DNA from: Yamagishiella unicocca
Lineage: Eukaryota > Chlorophyta > Chlorophyceae > Chlamydomonadales > Volvocaceae
Length of the DNA: 64,000 nt
Reading direction: 5' to 3'
Assembly: GCA_003116995.1 (NCBI GenBank)
Contig: BDSL01000014.1
Span: 1,054,001 to 1,118,000 of the forward strand
Shown here: positions 54,501 to 63,880 of the stretch, piece by piece
Numbering within the stretch: position 1 is the stretch's first letter
Layout: every line of letters starts with the position of its first letter
Program-made: the position numbers and the translations under genes
The notes under the pieces: model-generated
What the model saw: only the letters and a program-made list of their open reading frames with translations
Database searches by the model: none
What the model was told of the DNA's origin: nothing

Positions 54501-57500
54501 GAGCCGGGAGTGCGTACAGCGTCGGAATTTGACGCCAAGGCAAATCGCAGTTCGTTCGCCATGCGAAACCCCATACAGGGCGTCAGGCGCCGCGCCCGGC
54601 GGTCGCAGGCGCCCAGTCCATCTGTTGACAACGCCTAGCTAGGCAACCCCCCTCTCGCGAGGCACCGGCTGGGGCCGAGAATGCAGTCAGGCCCCGCGCG
54701 GCCCCCTTCATTCCTGTGCGAGCTGCCTCGGCATACACACGCATGTATATCTTCCAGCTCAACGATGGCAGATAGCGGCGACGGGCGCCCTGCTAAATGC
54801 CGATGGTGCCATTGTCGTGTGCGTGTGTGTGGCTGGGGGGGGGGCAGGGTAAAAAGGAACCGGTTTGGGGGCGGGGGCGCTGCGGCACTGACTGTTTCCG
54901 GGTGGGTGGAGTTGGAGTCTTCAGGAAGGCAGGGGTGTGTGTATTTTAAGTATGCTGAGCTGAGCCGCGAAGGAGTCTGAGCGCGAGGGGTGTGTGTGTG
55001 TGTGTATGGCTACCGGCAACACGGCGCGGGCAGGGTTGGTGCCCGGGTTGGGGTTGGGGGGATAGCTAGGGTTAGGGTTAGGGGGGGGTGGTTGCAAGGG
55101 TTAGGGTTAGGGGGGAGAGGAGGACGCTGGAAGCAGCGGCGGTGCTGCGAGGTGCGTTCGACAGGAGCGGGGGGGGGCGGCGCAGGTACGGTGCTGTGTG
55201 CAGGTGTTGTTGGGGCTCAGGCTGGCGCCGGTGGTGCTGGTTGTGCGCCGCTTACCTCGTGCCACATCGCCGCTTACCTCGTGCCACATCGCCGCTTACC
55301 TCGTGCCACATCGCCGCTTACCTCGTGCCGCATCGCCGCTTACCTCGTGCCACATCGCCGCTTACCTCGTGTCGCATCGCCGCACACTGCACTCCGCAGG
55401 CGCACGATGGTGGCTCGCTGTCGGCAGCTGACGGCCCTGGACCATACCGCGATCTTCCCCCAGGAGAGGAGGTGCGGGGGACGGGGGGTTGGCTTGGCGA
55501 GGATACCCGTATCAACGACACAGGAGAAGGAGGCGTGAAACGCTAAACACGCGCTTGAGTGCGCATGCCGGAGAACTTCGCTTGGCTGCGGGAAAGCTGA
55601 GGCAAGGGAGGGCCTCCGGGCCGGTGGGGGCTATCAGATTGCGACCGCCCGTGGGCAGTTGGGTTTCGATCGATTGGGTGCCCACGCCCCCACTCCCCCA
55701 CTCCCCAGCTCCCCTGCTCCACCCCACTCCCCCCACTGCCCCCGCGCCTCCATACCTGCCCCAACCCCCGCACCCCCCGCACCCCCCGCGCCCTGGCAGG
55801 TATGCGGAAGCCTGGTGGGAGGAGGCGCAGCCGCAGCAGCCGCTGAGGCGGCGAGGCAGCGAGGCAGCTGCTGCCGGTGGCGCGGGTGGGGCCTCCGCGG
55901 GGGTGGCGGGGGCTGCTGCTGCCGCTGCCGCAGCCCCCGAGGGCGCCAGGCTGGCGATGGACGTGCTGTATCCGGTAGGTGGGCAGCGTGGGAGCGCGTG
56001 CGGGCCGCAATATGCGACGACGCAGCTGACAGCCTCGTGGGAGACCTGGTAGGGAGGCGGGCGGGGCGGGGGGGTGGGGGGCTTGCAAGGAAAACCCGTG
56101 TACGAAGGAAAACCGTTGGGAACAGACGTTTTCGTGATGTGTCGGGGGTGGCGGGCGAGACAGGTCGATGGTGGGCGGCTGCTCAGCAGGTTTCGACGTC
56201 GGTGAGAGGGGGAGCTTGCCGCGCCCCCAACACCCGGCCTCCGCCCACACACGGGCGTTTCGTTGATTCCACCGGTGATGCTGCTCGTCCAATTCGGTCC
56301 ACTCCGAATCGGTCCCCCCAATGCGCGTTTCTCTGCACCACCTCCACCTTCACCCCGCGCCTCCCTGCTCGCCGATTCACTCTCCACCCCCCCCTCCCGG
56401 GCCACTACACTTCCGCTACACTTCCCAAGTCGAGTTACCGGTTCTTTTATGCAACCCCCCCCCCCCTGGCCCATCTCTCCCCCCACCTTCGTGCGGCTAT
56501 GCACCAGCTACACTTCCCATGTCGAGTGACCGGTTCTTTCCTGGTAACCCCCCGTGCGGACCAACGGGTTTGCTCTCTCTCCCTTCCCCCCCCCGCCCCT
56601 CGCGCCAGGTGCTCCTCTGCCTCGACGCGCGCTCCCTGGTGGTGGCGGCTCTGAGCTGCCGGCAGTGGTGCAAGGTGGCGGCCTACCCGCTGGCGCAGCA
56701 GCGCCGGGTGCGAGCCCAGGTAGGCGCCGCCGGGATGGGGGCTTCGAGGAAGACCCGTGGATGCGAGAAAAAACCGAACCGTTTAGAACAGATGGGATGG
56801 GGGCGGGGCGGGGCGGGGAGGGGAGGGGGTGCTCGTTTCCGTTAGCCTGGGAGTCGCAGCCGCAATAGACATGGCCGCCGAAGGTCGACATACGGCCTCC
56901 GAGTTCTCGTTTCCTCAACCAAGTTCTCCAGCATGCACCTCCAAACGTCTGTCCTGAACGAGTTTTCTTTCGCACACGAGGTTATCGTTGCAACCCCCCT
57001 TCCCCCCACGGCATCCCCCCCTTCTCCGCGGCCCCAGCTGGCGCTCTGCGACGCCGCCGCCGCAGTGCCCCGGCTGGCGGCGGCCCTCACGGACGTACGA
57101 CGGGACGAGCTGGACGAGATGCTGGCATCGGGCCCGTGAGTCGTGACGCTGCCGGGTGTGGGTTTTTCATCCGTGGGCTCCACGCGCAGCTCGCCCGTCC
57201 AAGCGCTCTCGTGTCCTTGCGAATGGCGTATGAAAGCCAAGTGCGCTCAGGTGTATGTACGTAGATGGCCGCCCTTTGCTCCTGGCGATAAACAAAGGTG
57301 ATGTGTCGATGGCGACTAGAGCACTAGACGGTTCCATGCCTTCCACGCGCTCCCTCCCTTCTCCCGTCCGGCCGCCGTCCACCAGCCCCGCACGCCCGCT
57401 GGTGCAGCTGTTCTTTGCGCTGGACGTGCTATGGCGGCAGTACCGGCGCAAGATGGCGGGGCGGAGAAGGCGGAGGAGGGTGCAGCGGGTGGAGGCCGGG

Positions 57501-57770
57501 CGGCCGGCGTCGCCCAGTGCGGCGGCCCGGAAGCGGCAGCAGCAGCAGCAGCAGCAGCCGGCAGTAGCTGCGGTGCATGAGGGCGGAAGCTGCGGAGGAG
57601 TCAACGAGGTGGCTGCGGATGGGCAGGCGGCAGCGGTGGGGGCGGTGGGGGCGGCAGCAGCAGCGGCAGTAGCAGAGGCTGCGAGTGGCTCGTGTGGCTG
57701 TAGTGGGGGGGGAGGTGGTGCGCTGTCGTCTGATGGAGTCCCACGAGGTGAGGATGACGAGGTGAGGCGA

Positions 57771-57801
<31 letters not shown>

Positions 57802-60690
57802 ACGGCGACGGCGGTGGCGGCGGCGCCTCCTCCACGGCGGCGCCGCTTGACGCAGCCGGGACGAGCCGAGATCCGAGCCCGGGCGCCGATCCGGATCCTG
57901 ACATACGGCCGGTCGCCGCGGCGGATTACGCTCAAGATATGTTGCAGCTGCAGCAGGCGCTGGAATTGGATTCGGATCAAGATGTAAGGCCTGGAGGCGA
58001 GTGGAGTGACGATGGGGACGAAGATTACGGCGACGACGACGACTGCGCGAATCACAGCGACGCGGCGGGCTCCGATGCAAGGGATCAGGATCTAGGCGAC
58101 GATCTCGATCCAGAACCGGTGGATCTGGACAGCCAGACCTGGCGCATGGCTGCCTGGGAGACGGCCCTGAAGCTGCTGCGGGTGCGGGGGCTAAGGAGGG
58201 GTTGGGGTTGAGAAGAGACCCGCGGGTCGGCACATAGCGAGAGGAGCGCGCGGAGGGGGACAAGAGGGGTTGCGAGCTTGTGCAAGCGAGGATAGGTAGG
58301 GGCAAGGTAGGGTTTTAGGGTTTTAGGGTTTTGAGCGCCACGCCAGGGGCGCCCCCAACGCTGCCGCACCCCTCACACGCCTTCGTCCCGCCGACCCCAC
58401 TCGTCCCTTTCTCTCCGGTTTCGATCCACGGACTTTCCTCTTCCGTACCCCATCCCCGCCCCCCCTTCCCTGTTTTTATGCCCCCCCCCCTTCCCTGCCG
58501 CCAGCTAGTTTCTGCCTCCCTTTCCTATGTCGTGTAACCGGGTCTTCTCGCCGGCCCCCCACCCCCCCGGCCGCCCCCGCCGCGCAGTGCCGCTCCTTCC
58601 CGCTGCCAGCCCTGCCGGCCGCACTGCCGCTCGGGCCCCGCGCGCTGGCGGCGCTGAGGTGCCGTACAGGCAGCGCCGACGACCTGGACTTCTACGTACC
58701 ACAGCTGCGGCCGCAGGACGTGTCGCGGCATAACGCCAGCGCTGGCAGGTGTGTGTGGGTGGGGGAGGGGCTGAAGAAGCCCGTAAAAACGACATACGAG
58801 GATGAGGCGGCAAAACGACATCGGCGAATGGTCGGGAACACGCGTGTGTGTGTGTGTTTTATAAATGCTGAGCTGAGCCGCGTGTGTGTGTGTGTGTGCG
58901 TGTGTGCGTATGCCGGAGAACTTTGTTTTGGCTGCCGGACGCCTACGGACGAGTCTCACCGACGGCGCCCTGGAGGAATGCAGACCGAGCTGTTTAATGA
59001 TTATGCATTCACGTTTGGGGGGCGCGCGGGATAAGTTGGTTCGTTGGCGGAACATGGCCAAGCCGTGGCATGAACTCGTCCAAGCCCGGCCCGGCCGCAG
59101 GCAGCATACAGACCGTTACCGTGGTGACGAGGCACGGTTCCCATTGCGACCAGCCAGCGTCCATGTGGGGGATGTTGAGGGGGGCTGCGGCGGGCTGGGG
59201 TGGAGAAGGAAACCCGTGACGTGGAACGGGAGGGAAATTCGTGACGTGGAACGGGCGGAAACAAGGTAGCCACAGGGGGTGTACAAGAAATGCGCGAATC
59301 TACGGCCGACAAACAGGGGGAGATGCGGGGGCCGTGTGGCTCGTTTGAGCTCGCTGCGGACACGCAGCTGGGCAGCAGCGGGCGAGCGAACTCGTGTGCT
59401 CGCCCGCGGTCGTGTTTTCCTCGCTGCCTTCCTGAAGGCAGGGAGGAATTCGCACGTCGCGTAAGTCAGCGACAAATGCGCGTTTTCACGTCCGCGGAGA
59501 GCAGAAAGCAAAAGCTGTCCGAGGCAATGTCGCCATTTCCGCTCCGCCACGCTGTAGCGTAACGAGGGATGATCATCCGCCGCCGCCGCGGCCGTCGGAC
59601 GGGCCCGCCGCCAGGATACTTAGCCCCCCCCCGCAGAGGGGATTCCCACTCGGGGGTTTTCCTCTTCAGTGCCGACCCACGGATGCCCCCCTCATACCCC
59701 CCGGCTGCAGGGAGGGCTCCATTTGAGCCCTCCCTGCGCCCTCCCCGCGCTGCCGCCTTCCCTCTGCCCTGCTTGATGCACTTCCAGTCCACCCCTCGAA
59801 TCCAACTCACCTTTCTCCCCCGCCTGCCTATTCCCACCCATATGGTGCTTCCCAACTTGACGCCGGGCTGACGACCGTGTCTGACCCCTTGAACAACCGA
59901 TGTCGGGTGTGGCGTTACCCTTCTGTGCCCCACTGTGTATGTACGGCCACCCCCGTCAAGGCTGGCTGAGTGGCTGCTGGGAGTGGAGGCACATTGCCGA
60001 GCGGCCCACGAGATGGATGAGGCAAGGGCCTGGGACTGGCCCGCCAGCGTCGTACGACGGGGCGCCGGCGGCTCCGGAACCAGTGGCGGCGGAGGCGGCG
60101 GCAGTGAACCAGACGGGGGCAGCGACGCGGCACAGGCTGGGGGCCGCGGCGGCCTCCGAGGCTGCACCGGGATGGCCGGCGGAGGCGGCGGAGGCGGCGG
60201 AGGCGGCGGCAGCGGAGACAGCGAGCGCGGGGGGGAGGAAGGGCGCGGCGGCGGAGCCGGCAGGGTGCGGTGGCCGTCCGCCACTGCGGCCGCGGAAGCG
60301 ATGCGGGGATGCGTAGAGGGAGTTGTGGGCGCGAGGAGGGCCCTGGCGCTGGCCAGGGCGGCGGAGGCGGCGGAGGCACGGGCGCAGGCAGCCGCCGCGG
60401 CAGCGGAGGCGGCGGCGGGTTTGGCGGAGTTGTTGGCAGCGGCGGCGGGGGTTGGGGAGCTGGGTGCAGGGCACTTGCAGGTTGGTGGTGGTGTGGCGGG
60501 GCTGGTTCCTGCGAGGGGGGAGGGAGCGCTGCCCGATGGACGGCCGCTGGGCGGGGGTGAGGGAGGTGAGGCGGGTGAGGCGGGTGAGGGAGCCCTTGGG
60601 TGGGATGTGCTGTCGAGCGATTCGGAGGCCGGTGGGGGGGGCAGCGAGGAGCTGGAGCTGGAGGCGCATGAGGAGGCGGGGGAGCAGTGA
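48577..60690 (+). CDS. DNAAF1/LRRC50-like LRR protein with F-box-like motif
   Basis: Thirteen exons, phase-consistent with no stop: 48577-48704, 49463-49553, 49969-50094, 50778-50846, 51029-51076, 54154-54365, 55400-55471, 55800-55974, 56609-56719, 57038-57135, 57386-58181, 58588-58748, 59961-60690; about 938 residues. The N-terminus (MTLAKLVEICKESGL) and SDS22-type LRRs (DVQQLHLDRNCISRIENL, LRCLYLQGNSLRTIEGLEGL, LRLLNVCGNVITRITGLDRL, LCELDLGHNQLGDAEAVIR) match DNAAF1. So does the LRR cap (YRRTMVARCRQLTALD, FPQERRYAEAWWEE). DNAAF1 (ODA7 in Chlamydomonas) is a cytoplasmic dynein-arm preassembly factor. Residues about 298-330 (MDVLYPVLLCLDARSLVVAA, then LSCRQWCKVA) look like an F-box. The rest is Arg/Gln, Gly/Ala and Asp-rich. 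Intron 5 is 3.1 kb and holds a palindromic minisatellite. It may be a DNAAF1 paralogue rather than ODA7 itself. The exon 13 acceptor (AAG) is the weakest site. Confidence 0.85.
48960..49027. repeat. Intron repeat family A in LRR intron 1
   Basis: GGCATGCATCCCCAAACG, then TATGTCCCAAACGGTTTTCC and GGGCACGGGTTTTCGTCGCA: the acceptor-side orientation of family A. Confidence 0.75.
49603..49678. repeat. Intron repeat family A inside LRR intron 2 donor
   Basis: TTCGAGGAAGACCCGTGGAC, GCGATAGAAAACCGTTTAGA, ACAGAGG and GCATGCTGGAGAACT, beginning about 50 nt after the donor. This is the donor-side orientation, inverse to the acceptor-side copies in TGS1. Confidence 0.88.
50431..50505. repeat. 16-bp GTGTTGTGACCGGGGG tandem repeat
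   Basis: About five units in intron 3 of the LRR/F-box gene. Confidence 0.9.
50592..50730. repeat. Cluster of intron repeats at 3' end of LRR intron 3
   Basis: GTAAAACGGTTTTTATAC (50594), GTCGAGTAACCGGGTCTTTT (50683) and GCGTCCACGGGTCTTTCTCG (50719) lie in order between 50592 and the acceptor at 50777. Confidence 0.8.
51270..51303. repeat. GTCGAGTTACCGGTTCTTTT element in LRR intron 5
   Basis: Same sequence as at 56430 in intron 8; here about 200 nt inside the 5' part of a 3-kb intron. Confidence 0.8.
51411..51465. repeat. (GATCCG/GATCCA)n hexanucleotide repeat
   Basis: About nine units in LRR intron 5. Confidence 0.92.
51718..53130 (-). other. Possible nested antisense gene inside LRR intron 5
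   Basis: Several minus-strand stretches look protein-like, lie opposite to the host gene and are followed by plausible donors. One is TTCFTSFCRKRAPRIKRPHM with GSYLNTMLDK (53063-52985, then GTGCGC). Another is SLGEGQQALQKAVSAIQTSN with GLLLELTADS (about 53226-53130). A third is a 120-codon frame containing LLHFWQDAAFWALLKWALRE (about 52080-51718). A fourth, MQNLTKELLEAASRAEIGRV, starts at 51694. I cannot join them into one phase-consistent model, and no family is recognised. It may be a nested gene or a decayed insertion. Boundaries are approximate. Confidence 0.3.
53216..53998 (-). CDS. Heptad-repeat reading frame (MEQKRQG)n through the palindrome
   Basis: Minus-strand frame starting MSTQFIPPSFQALEMIFGEF, then about 16 MEQKRQG heptads, then TEQNSPFMQNLNSALKYKQQ and, past the palindrome centre, meaningless complement-derived Leu-rich sequence. 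The first part looks like a genuine N-terminus followed by a coiled coil; the second half exists only because the DNA is palindromic. If it is a gene it has been interrupted by an inverted duplication. It may belong with the antisense fragments at 51718-53130. Confidence 0.3.
   Translation of the reverse strand: MSTQFIPPSFQALEMIFGEFGGMEQKRQGMEQKRQGMEQKRQGMEQKRQGMEQKRQGMEQKRQGMEQKRQGMEQKRQGMEQKRQGMEQKRQGMEQKRQGMEQKRQGMEQKRQGMEQKRQGMEQKRQGMEQKRQGTEQNSPFMQNLNSALKYKQQDNIRAEIEDIVLLFVFQSTVEVLHEGAILLRTLTFLLHTLTFLLHILTFLVHTLTFLVHTPKFLVHTPKFLVHTPKFLVHTPKFLVHTLKFLIKTSESGSVDSEFR
53270..53938. repeat. Inverted (foldback) 21-bp minisatellite
   Basis: A palindrome centred on a 13-nt loop (53514-53526). 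The inner arms 53442-53513 and 53527-53598 are perfectly complementary over 72 nt. Beyond them each arm is a tandem array of a 21-bp unit: about 16 units beginning TGACGTTTCTGC on the right (to 53938), and about 8 of the complementary unit on the left (from about 53270) with diverged outer copies. Because 21 is divisible by three, both strands are open for about 240-260 codons, reading MEQKRQG heptads. It sits in LRR intron 5. Confidence 0.95.
55065..55113. repeat. TTAGGG telomere-like patches
   Basis: Two short runs of GGGTTA repeats separated by about 15 bp, in LRR intron 6. Confidence 0.8.
55249..55390. repeat. 22-bp CTTACCTCGTGCCACATCGC tandem repeat
   Basis: Six units (CTTACCTCGTGCCACATCGC plus CG) running up to about 10 bp before the exon 7 acceptor. 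It supplies the 3' end of intron 6, and each unit contains a TTAC... stretch that could act as a branch site. Confidence 0.95.
55562..55585. repeat. GCATGCCGGAGAACTT short element
   Basis: GCGCATGCCGGAGAACTTCG, about 90 nt into LRR intron 7. The same element is at 58908 (intron 12), 49663 (intron 2), reversed at 56926 (intron 9) and in the BSD 3' flank (6803). Confidence 0.85.
56080..56145. repeat. Donor-side family A element in LRR intron 8
   Basis: GCAAGGAAAACCCGTGTACG, AAGGAAAACCGTTGGGAACA and GACGTTTTCGTGATGTGTCG, about 110 nt after the donor. Confidence 0.78.
56425..56580. repeat. Acceptor-side repeat cluster in LRR intron 8
   Basis: GTCGAGTTACCGGTTCTTTT (56430), GTCGAGTGACCGGTTCTTTC (56520) and GACCAACGGGTTTGCTCTCT (56561), ending 30 nt before the acceptor at 56608. 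This is the inverse of the elements near the 5' end of other introns. Confidence 0.82.
56740..56995. repeat. LRR intron 9: inverted repeats at both ends
   Basis: The donor side (56742-56795) has TTCGAGGAAGACCCGTGGAT, GCGAGAAAAAACCG and AACCGTTTAGAACAGATGGG. The acceptor side (56922-56995) has GTTCTCCAGCATGCACCTCC, AAACGTCTGTCCTGAACGAG and TTTTCTTTCGCACACGAGGT. These are approximate reverse complements in the same order, so this 318-bp intron is bounded by about 50-bp imperfect terminal inverted repeats. Confidence 0.85.
58308..58333. repeat. TTTTAGGG telomere-type repeat (3 units)
   Basis: AGGGTTTTAGGGTTTTAGGG plus TTTT in LRR intron 11. TTTTAGGG is the Chlamydomonas telomere unit; here it is internal. 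Confidence 0.85.
58524..58555. repeat. GTGTAACCGGGTCTTC element before LRR exon 12
   Basis: TGTCGTGTAACCGGGTCTTC then TCGCCG, about 35-60 nt before the acceptor at 58587. Confidence 0.88.
59287..59311. repeat. GGCCGTGGATTCGCGGATTC-like element in LRR intron 12
   Basis: Reversed diverged copy: AAATGCGCGAATCTACGGCC then GACAA. Confidence 0.65.
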
Positions 60691-61181
60691 GGCGCATGAA
60701 GAGGCGGGGGAGCAGTGAGGCGGATGAGGAGGCGGGGGAGCAGTAATTCACGCCTTCATCCGGTTGTCAGCCGAAGAATGGTGAAATAATATTTGCACTC
60801 TACGACAAATTGGAAGGGAGGTGGGTGACGGGGCGGGGCCGTCGATGAACAGACGGCTCTTGCGGTGGTGGTGAAGATGTCATTGGACGTGACCTGGCCT
60901 TGAGATGTTGTGCCCGGGGGTTGAGGCTGCACCCTACGCCGAAAAATACAGCCCCTCATCGCCGAATGTTGGGGGTCTATGCACCAACAAAACAGAGCAG
61001 CTGCGGTGCGCAACGGATCGAGATGTGTTTTCGACGGGAAGGTGATGAATCCCAGCCCTAGATAGCCCCGCCGAAATGGTTGACTCCGCTATGTGCTGCC
61101 TGCTTCCTCAACTGCTGGTGACCTGCCTTTCCGTGCTCATGTTTCCCACCTGCGACGCCCCAGGCCTCCACCTCGCGTGTT

Positions 61182-61277
61182 TCAGGGTTTAGGATAACTC
61201 AGGGTTTAGGGTATTCAGGGTTTAGGATAACTCAGGGTTTAGGGTATTCAGGGTCTATGATGATTTAGGCTTTAGGT
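61182..61277. repeat. Degenerate TTTAGGG telomere-like repeat (33-bp higher-order unit)
   Basis: TCAGGGTTTAGGATAAC alternates with TCAGGGTTTAGGGTAT, giving a 33-bp unit repeated about 2.5 times, then decaying to GATTTAGGCTTTAGG. Confidence 0.88.
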
Positions 61278-61568
61278 CATTCGTCGGGGGCCACAGGAAG
61301 CGCGTGAGCGCGATCTGCAGCCGGTCGTGGCCGTCAATGCCCTGGGTATCAGGCCACCGGGGTACTGCGTGCTCGGGGTGCTAGGCCATCCTCCCCGCCG
61401 AGCCTCCCTGGAGTCCGCCATGCCGTGCCGTACTACGGCGCTCTTGATCTGGATCCCAAGGCCGCGACCCATCCCCCAACAGCATTCGCGCGTGCCAGCA
61501 CACGTGTTTGTTTCGGTGCAGGTCGGGTTTTGTTTCCTCCGTTTTGTTCAGTGTCAGGCGATGCGCCC

Positions 61569-61606
61569 GATGGTTCTACCTCTTGGTCGGGAACCCACTG
61601 TAACCG
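61569..61606. repeat. Dispersed ~45-bp repeat, copy 5
   Basis: GATGGTTCTACCTCTTGGTC then GGGAACCCACTGTAACCG. Confidence 0.58.
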
Positions 61607-62171
61607 GGCAAGGGCGGCGCCTGCGCCGCACTCCTCACCTCTCTGGGGTGAGGACTCCCGACGCCGCCGCCAGACATTCGACCTGTGACACCGCTAACCG
61701 TTGCAACCGTCCGCTCACCGGACCGGCACTGGACCAACGGTGTGGGCCGTGTCCGACAGTGTATCAGCCTGCCGCGTCCGTTTCAGAGGAAAGAGCCATG
61801 AGAAGCCATGGAAGTGCGCCGCCCGGCCTTCTCGCTGTGAGGTGGAGCAGCAACCCAGGCCGCTGTCGTTTCGGTCTATCCTATCAGCGACTGTCCCCGG
61901 TGGGCAGTTTCACACGACCCGCGCCGTCGGGGATTCCTCTTTATTCCATTTTGACGCAGCTGCCGGTACACCAACGGGAATTACCATGTCGTCGCTGCAT
62001 GCCATCTAGCGCTTGCTGCTGCAAGGAGCTTTCGTAAGACGCTGTGCGTCGCAGTGTGTGCCGTCGGCTTCCAATTCGCCCTCCTCTCCGGCCGGACACA
62101 ACCGCGCTCGACAGTTTTCGCCGGCGGCTGCTTTCTGTTCGCCGCTGCTTTTTGTACTTCCGTCTCCAATG

Positions 62172-62198
62172 CCGTGTAACCGGGTCTCCTCGCAACCC
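62172..62198. repeat. GTGTAACCGGGTCTCC element outside a recognised gene
   Basis: CCGTGTAACCGGGTCTCCTC then GCAACC. In the annotated genes this element marks intron ends, so it may signal an unannotated intron here. Confidence 0.65.
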
Positions 62199-63510
62199 AT
62201 CTGAACTTCATCCACACTATACCCGTATGGCCATTAGAGTTACAGAAGGGTCCCTCGCCATGCAATATCAGGTCATGCTTCGAATTGTCTTAGGTCGACG
62301 GAGCTGCCTTGCGTCCTTAGACAACCCAAGGCCTCAAGCGCTCCCATCAGCGGCCCTATCCAACCGATTCTCCGTGCCTCCAAGCCACCCAAGGGCTCGG
62401 CTCGCCGCTTCAAGGAAACTCGACAACACCCAGCGCGTCCGCCTCGAGGAAAACTCCCCTCCCCGGCGTCTTCTCCGGCAGCAGGATCGCATGGCACCAG
62501 GATCGCATGGCACAAGGAGGGAGGCGAGAGGCACGCTGTCGGGACCCTGGGCACCGCCCCAAGAGTAACGTCCACAAGTACGGTGACGTTGACGTCTACA
62601 CACGACAGCTTTGTTTTGCGTCCAGGAGACCAGACACGTGTCAATCGCCAACCATACATTGGCCACCGACCGATCATTCCCCTAGCACGTCCCCGAACGC
62701 ACCAATTGCCAGCAGGGCAGTCAACCAGCACTCCAAGCTCGTTGCTCGGCGAAGGTGCGCCAATGCGACGGCTGGGCCTGTGGCCAATGCCGAAATAATT
62801 GCCTTCCAACATACAAACACCCGAGCTGTGGGCAAATGCAATTTCAGCTCGACATCTCTCTGTAAACACCGCAATAATCGATCGTGGGAACACGGAACAT
62901 CCTCAAAAGACACACGGGGTAAGGAAAGTTGGCCGATACTCAGGCAGTGCTGTGCAAGAAAGGGGAACACCGCCACCTGGATTATGGCAGCGGCGCCTGA
63001 AGATACGAACAACCGTTGTTGACAGTCCAGGGTGGAGGGCGGAAAAGGTCCAAACGCTAGAATAGGCCATGCCAGAACAGGACGTTGTCTTCTCCGACAC
63101 CCATCATGTCAGATGCAACCCCAGCCGCGTCCTCAGCGGCAGGGCTGCAGCCGTTATTCTCGTCCAGGCCAAGGCAACAGCTCTTCCTCATCGGACACAA
63201 AAGACGGTAAATTATGAGAAAATGAAGTCGACGTCCTGCTCAGACACGGTAATAAAGTGGTGACAACAAACGCAAGGGGGGCTTATCAACGCTGCGTTCT
63301 GGGCTCTGCATGGAAATTCCGCACACTCGCCACACCAAGGAGGACAACCCGCCAAGCCCCTCTGCCCTCCCCCACACCCCATATCAGCTCACACATCCAT
63401 GCGCATTCACACGTTGGCACACGTTGGCACGCACACGCACGCACACACACAGCGACACCCCAAAGGCTACATTCTGGACTCCGTCTGATTATCATCATCC
63501 TGAGACGCGC

Positions 63511-63515
63511 TTACA
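63511..63515 (-). terminator. TGTAA polyadenylation signal candidate (edge gene)
   Basis: Minus-strand TGTAA 366 bp after the stop of the truncated gene at the window end. Confidence 0.4.
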
Positions 63516-63880
63516 GTCGCACGAGCGGCGCACTTAACTGAACGGGCGGCGCTAGGTCCCCGCTCAACAGCGCGTCGACGAAGCCGACCCTAGTTCACCT
63601 GCTCAGGGCCCTGTCCCTCAGATGTTGGAGAGGGCAGGAACCTGTAGCAGAGGCCGACTCTGACGACACCCAGGGCGAACAGCACCCGCGCGCCAACACC
63701 CGCCAGCGTGCAGCGTATGCGCATCCCTGCACATCATCTCCTGCAATGCTGTGAGCGCCCACCCCACGGCAACATCACTGCGATCTAGCATACCCCCGCT
63801 TCAACCGAGCTGTTCAAGCCGATCAAGCATGACAGCACAGATCCAACCCCTCCCTCCCCTATCCGAAAAACGCACGACGA

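Larger units (their letters stand above)
60691..63880. other. 3.2 kb convergent region at the 3' end of the LRR/F-box gene
   Basis: No confident gene was seen. It contains degenerate telomere-like repeats (61182-61277), the fifth copy of the ~45-bp repeat (61569-61606), one GTGTAACCGGGTCTCC element (62172-62193), a CA-rich stretch (63415-63452) and a minus-strand TGTAA at 63511-63515. A 236-codon plus frame at 61327-62037 shows no domain. Confidence 0.5.

Noticed and set aside
61327..62037. 236-codon plus-strand open frame
   Set aside because: No recognisable domain, Arg/Pro/Ser-rich, and it includes the dispersed 45-bp repeat; treated as chance.
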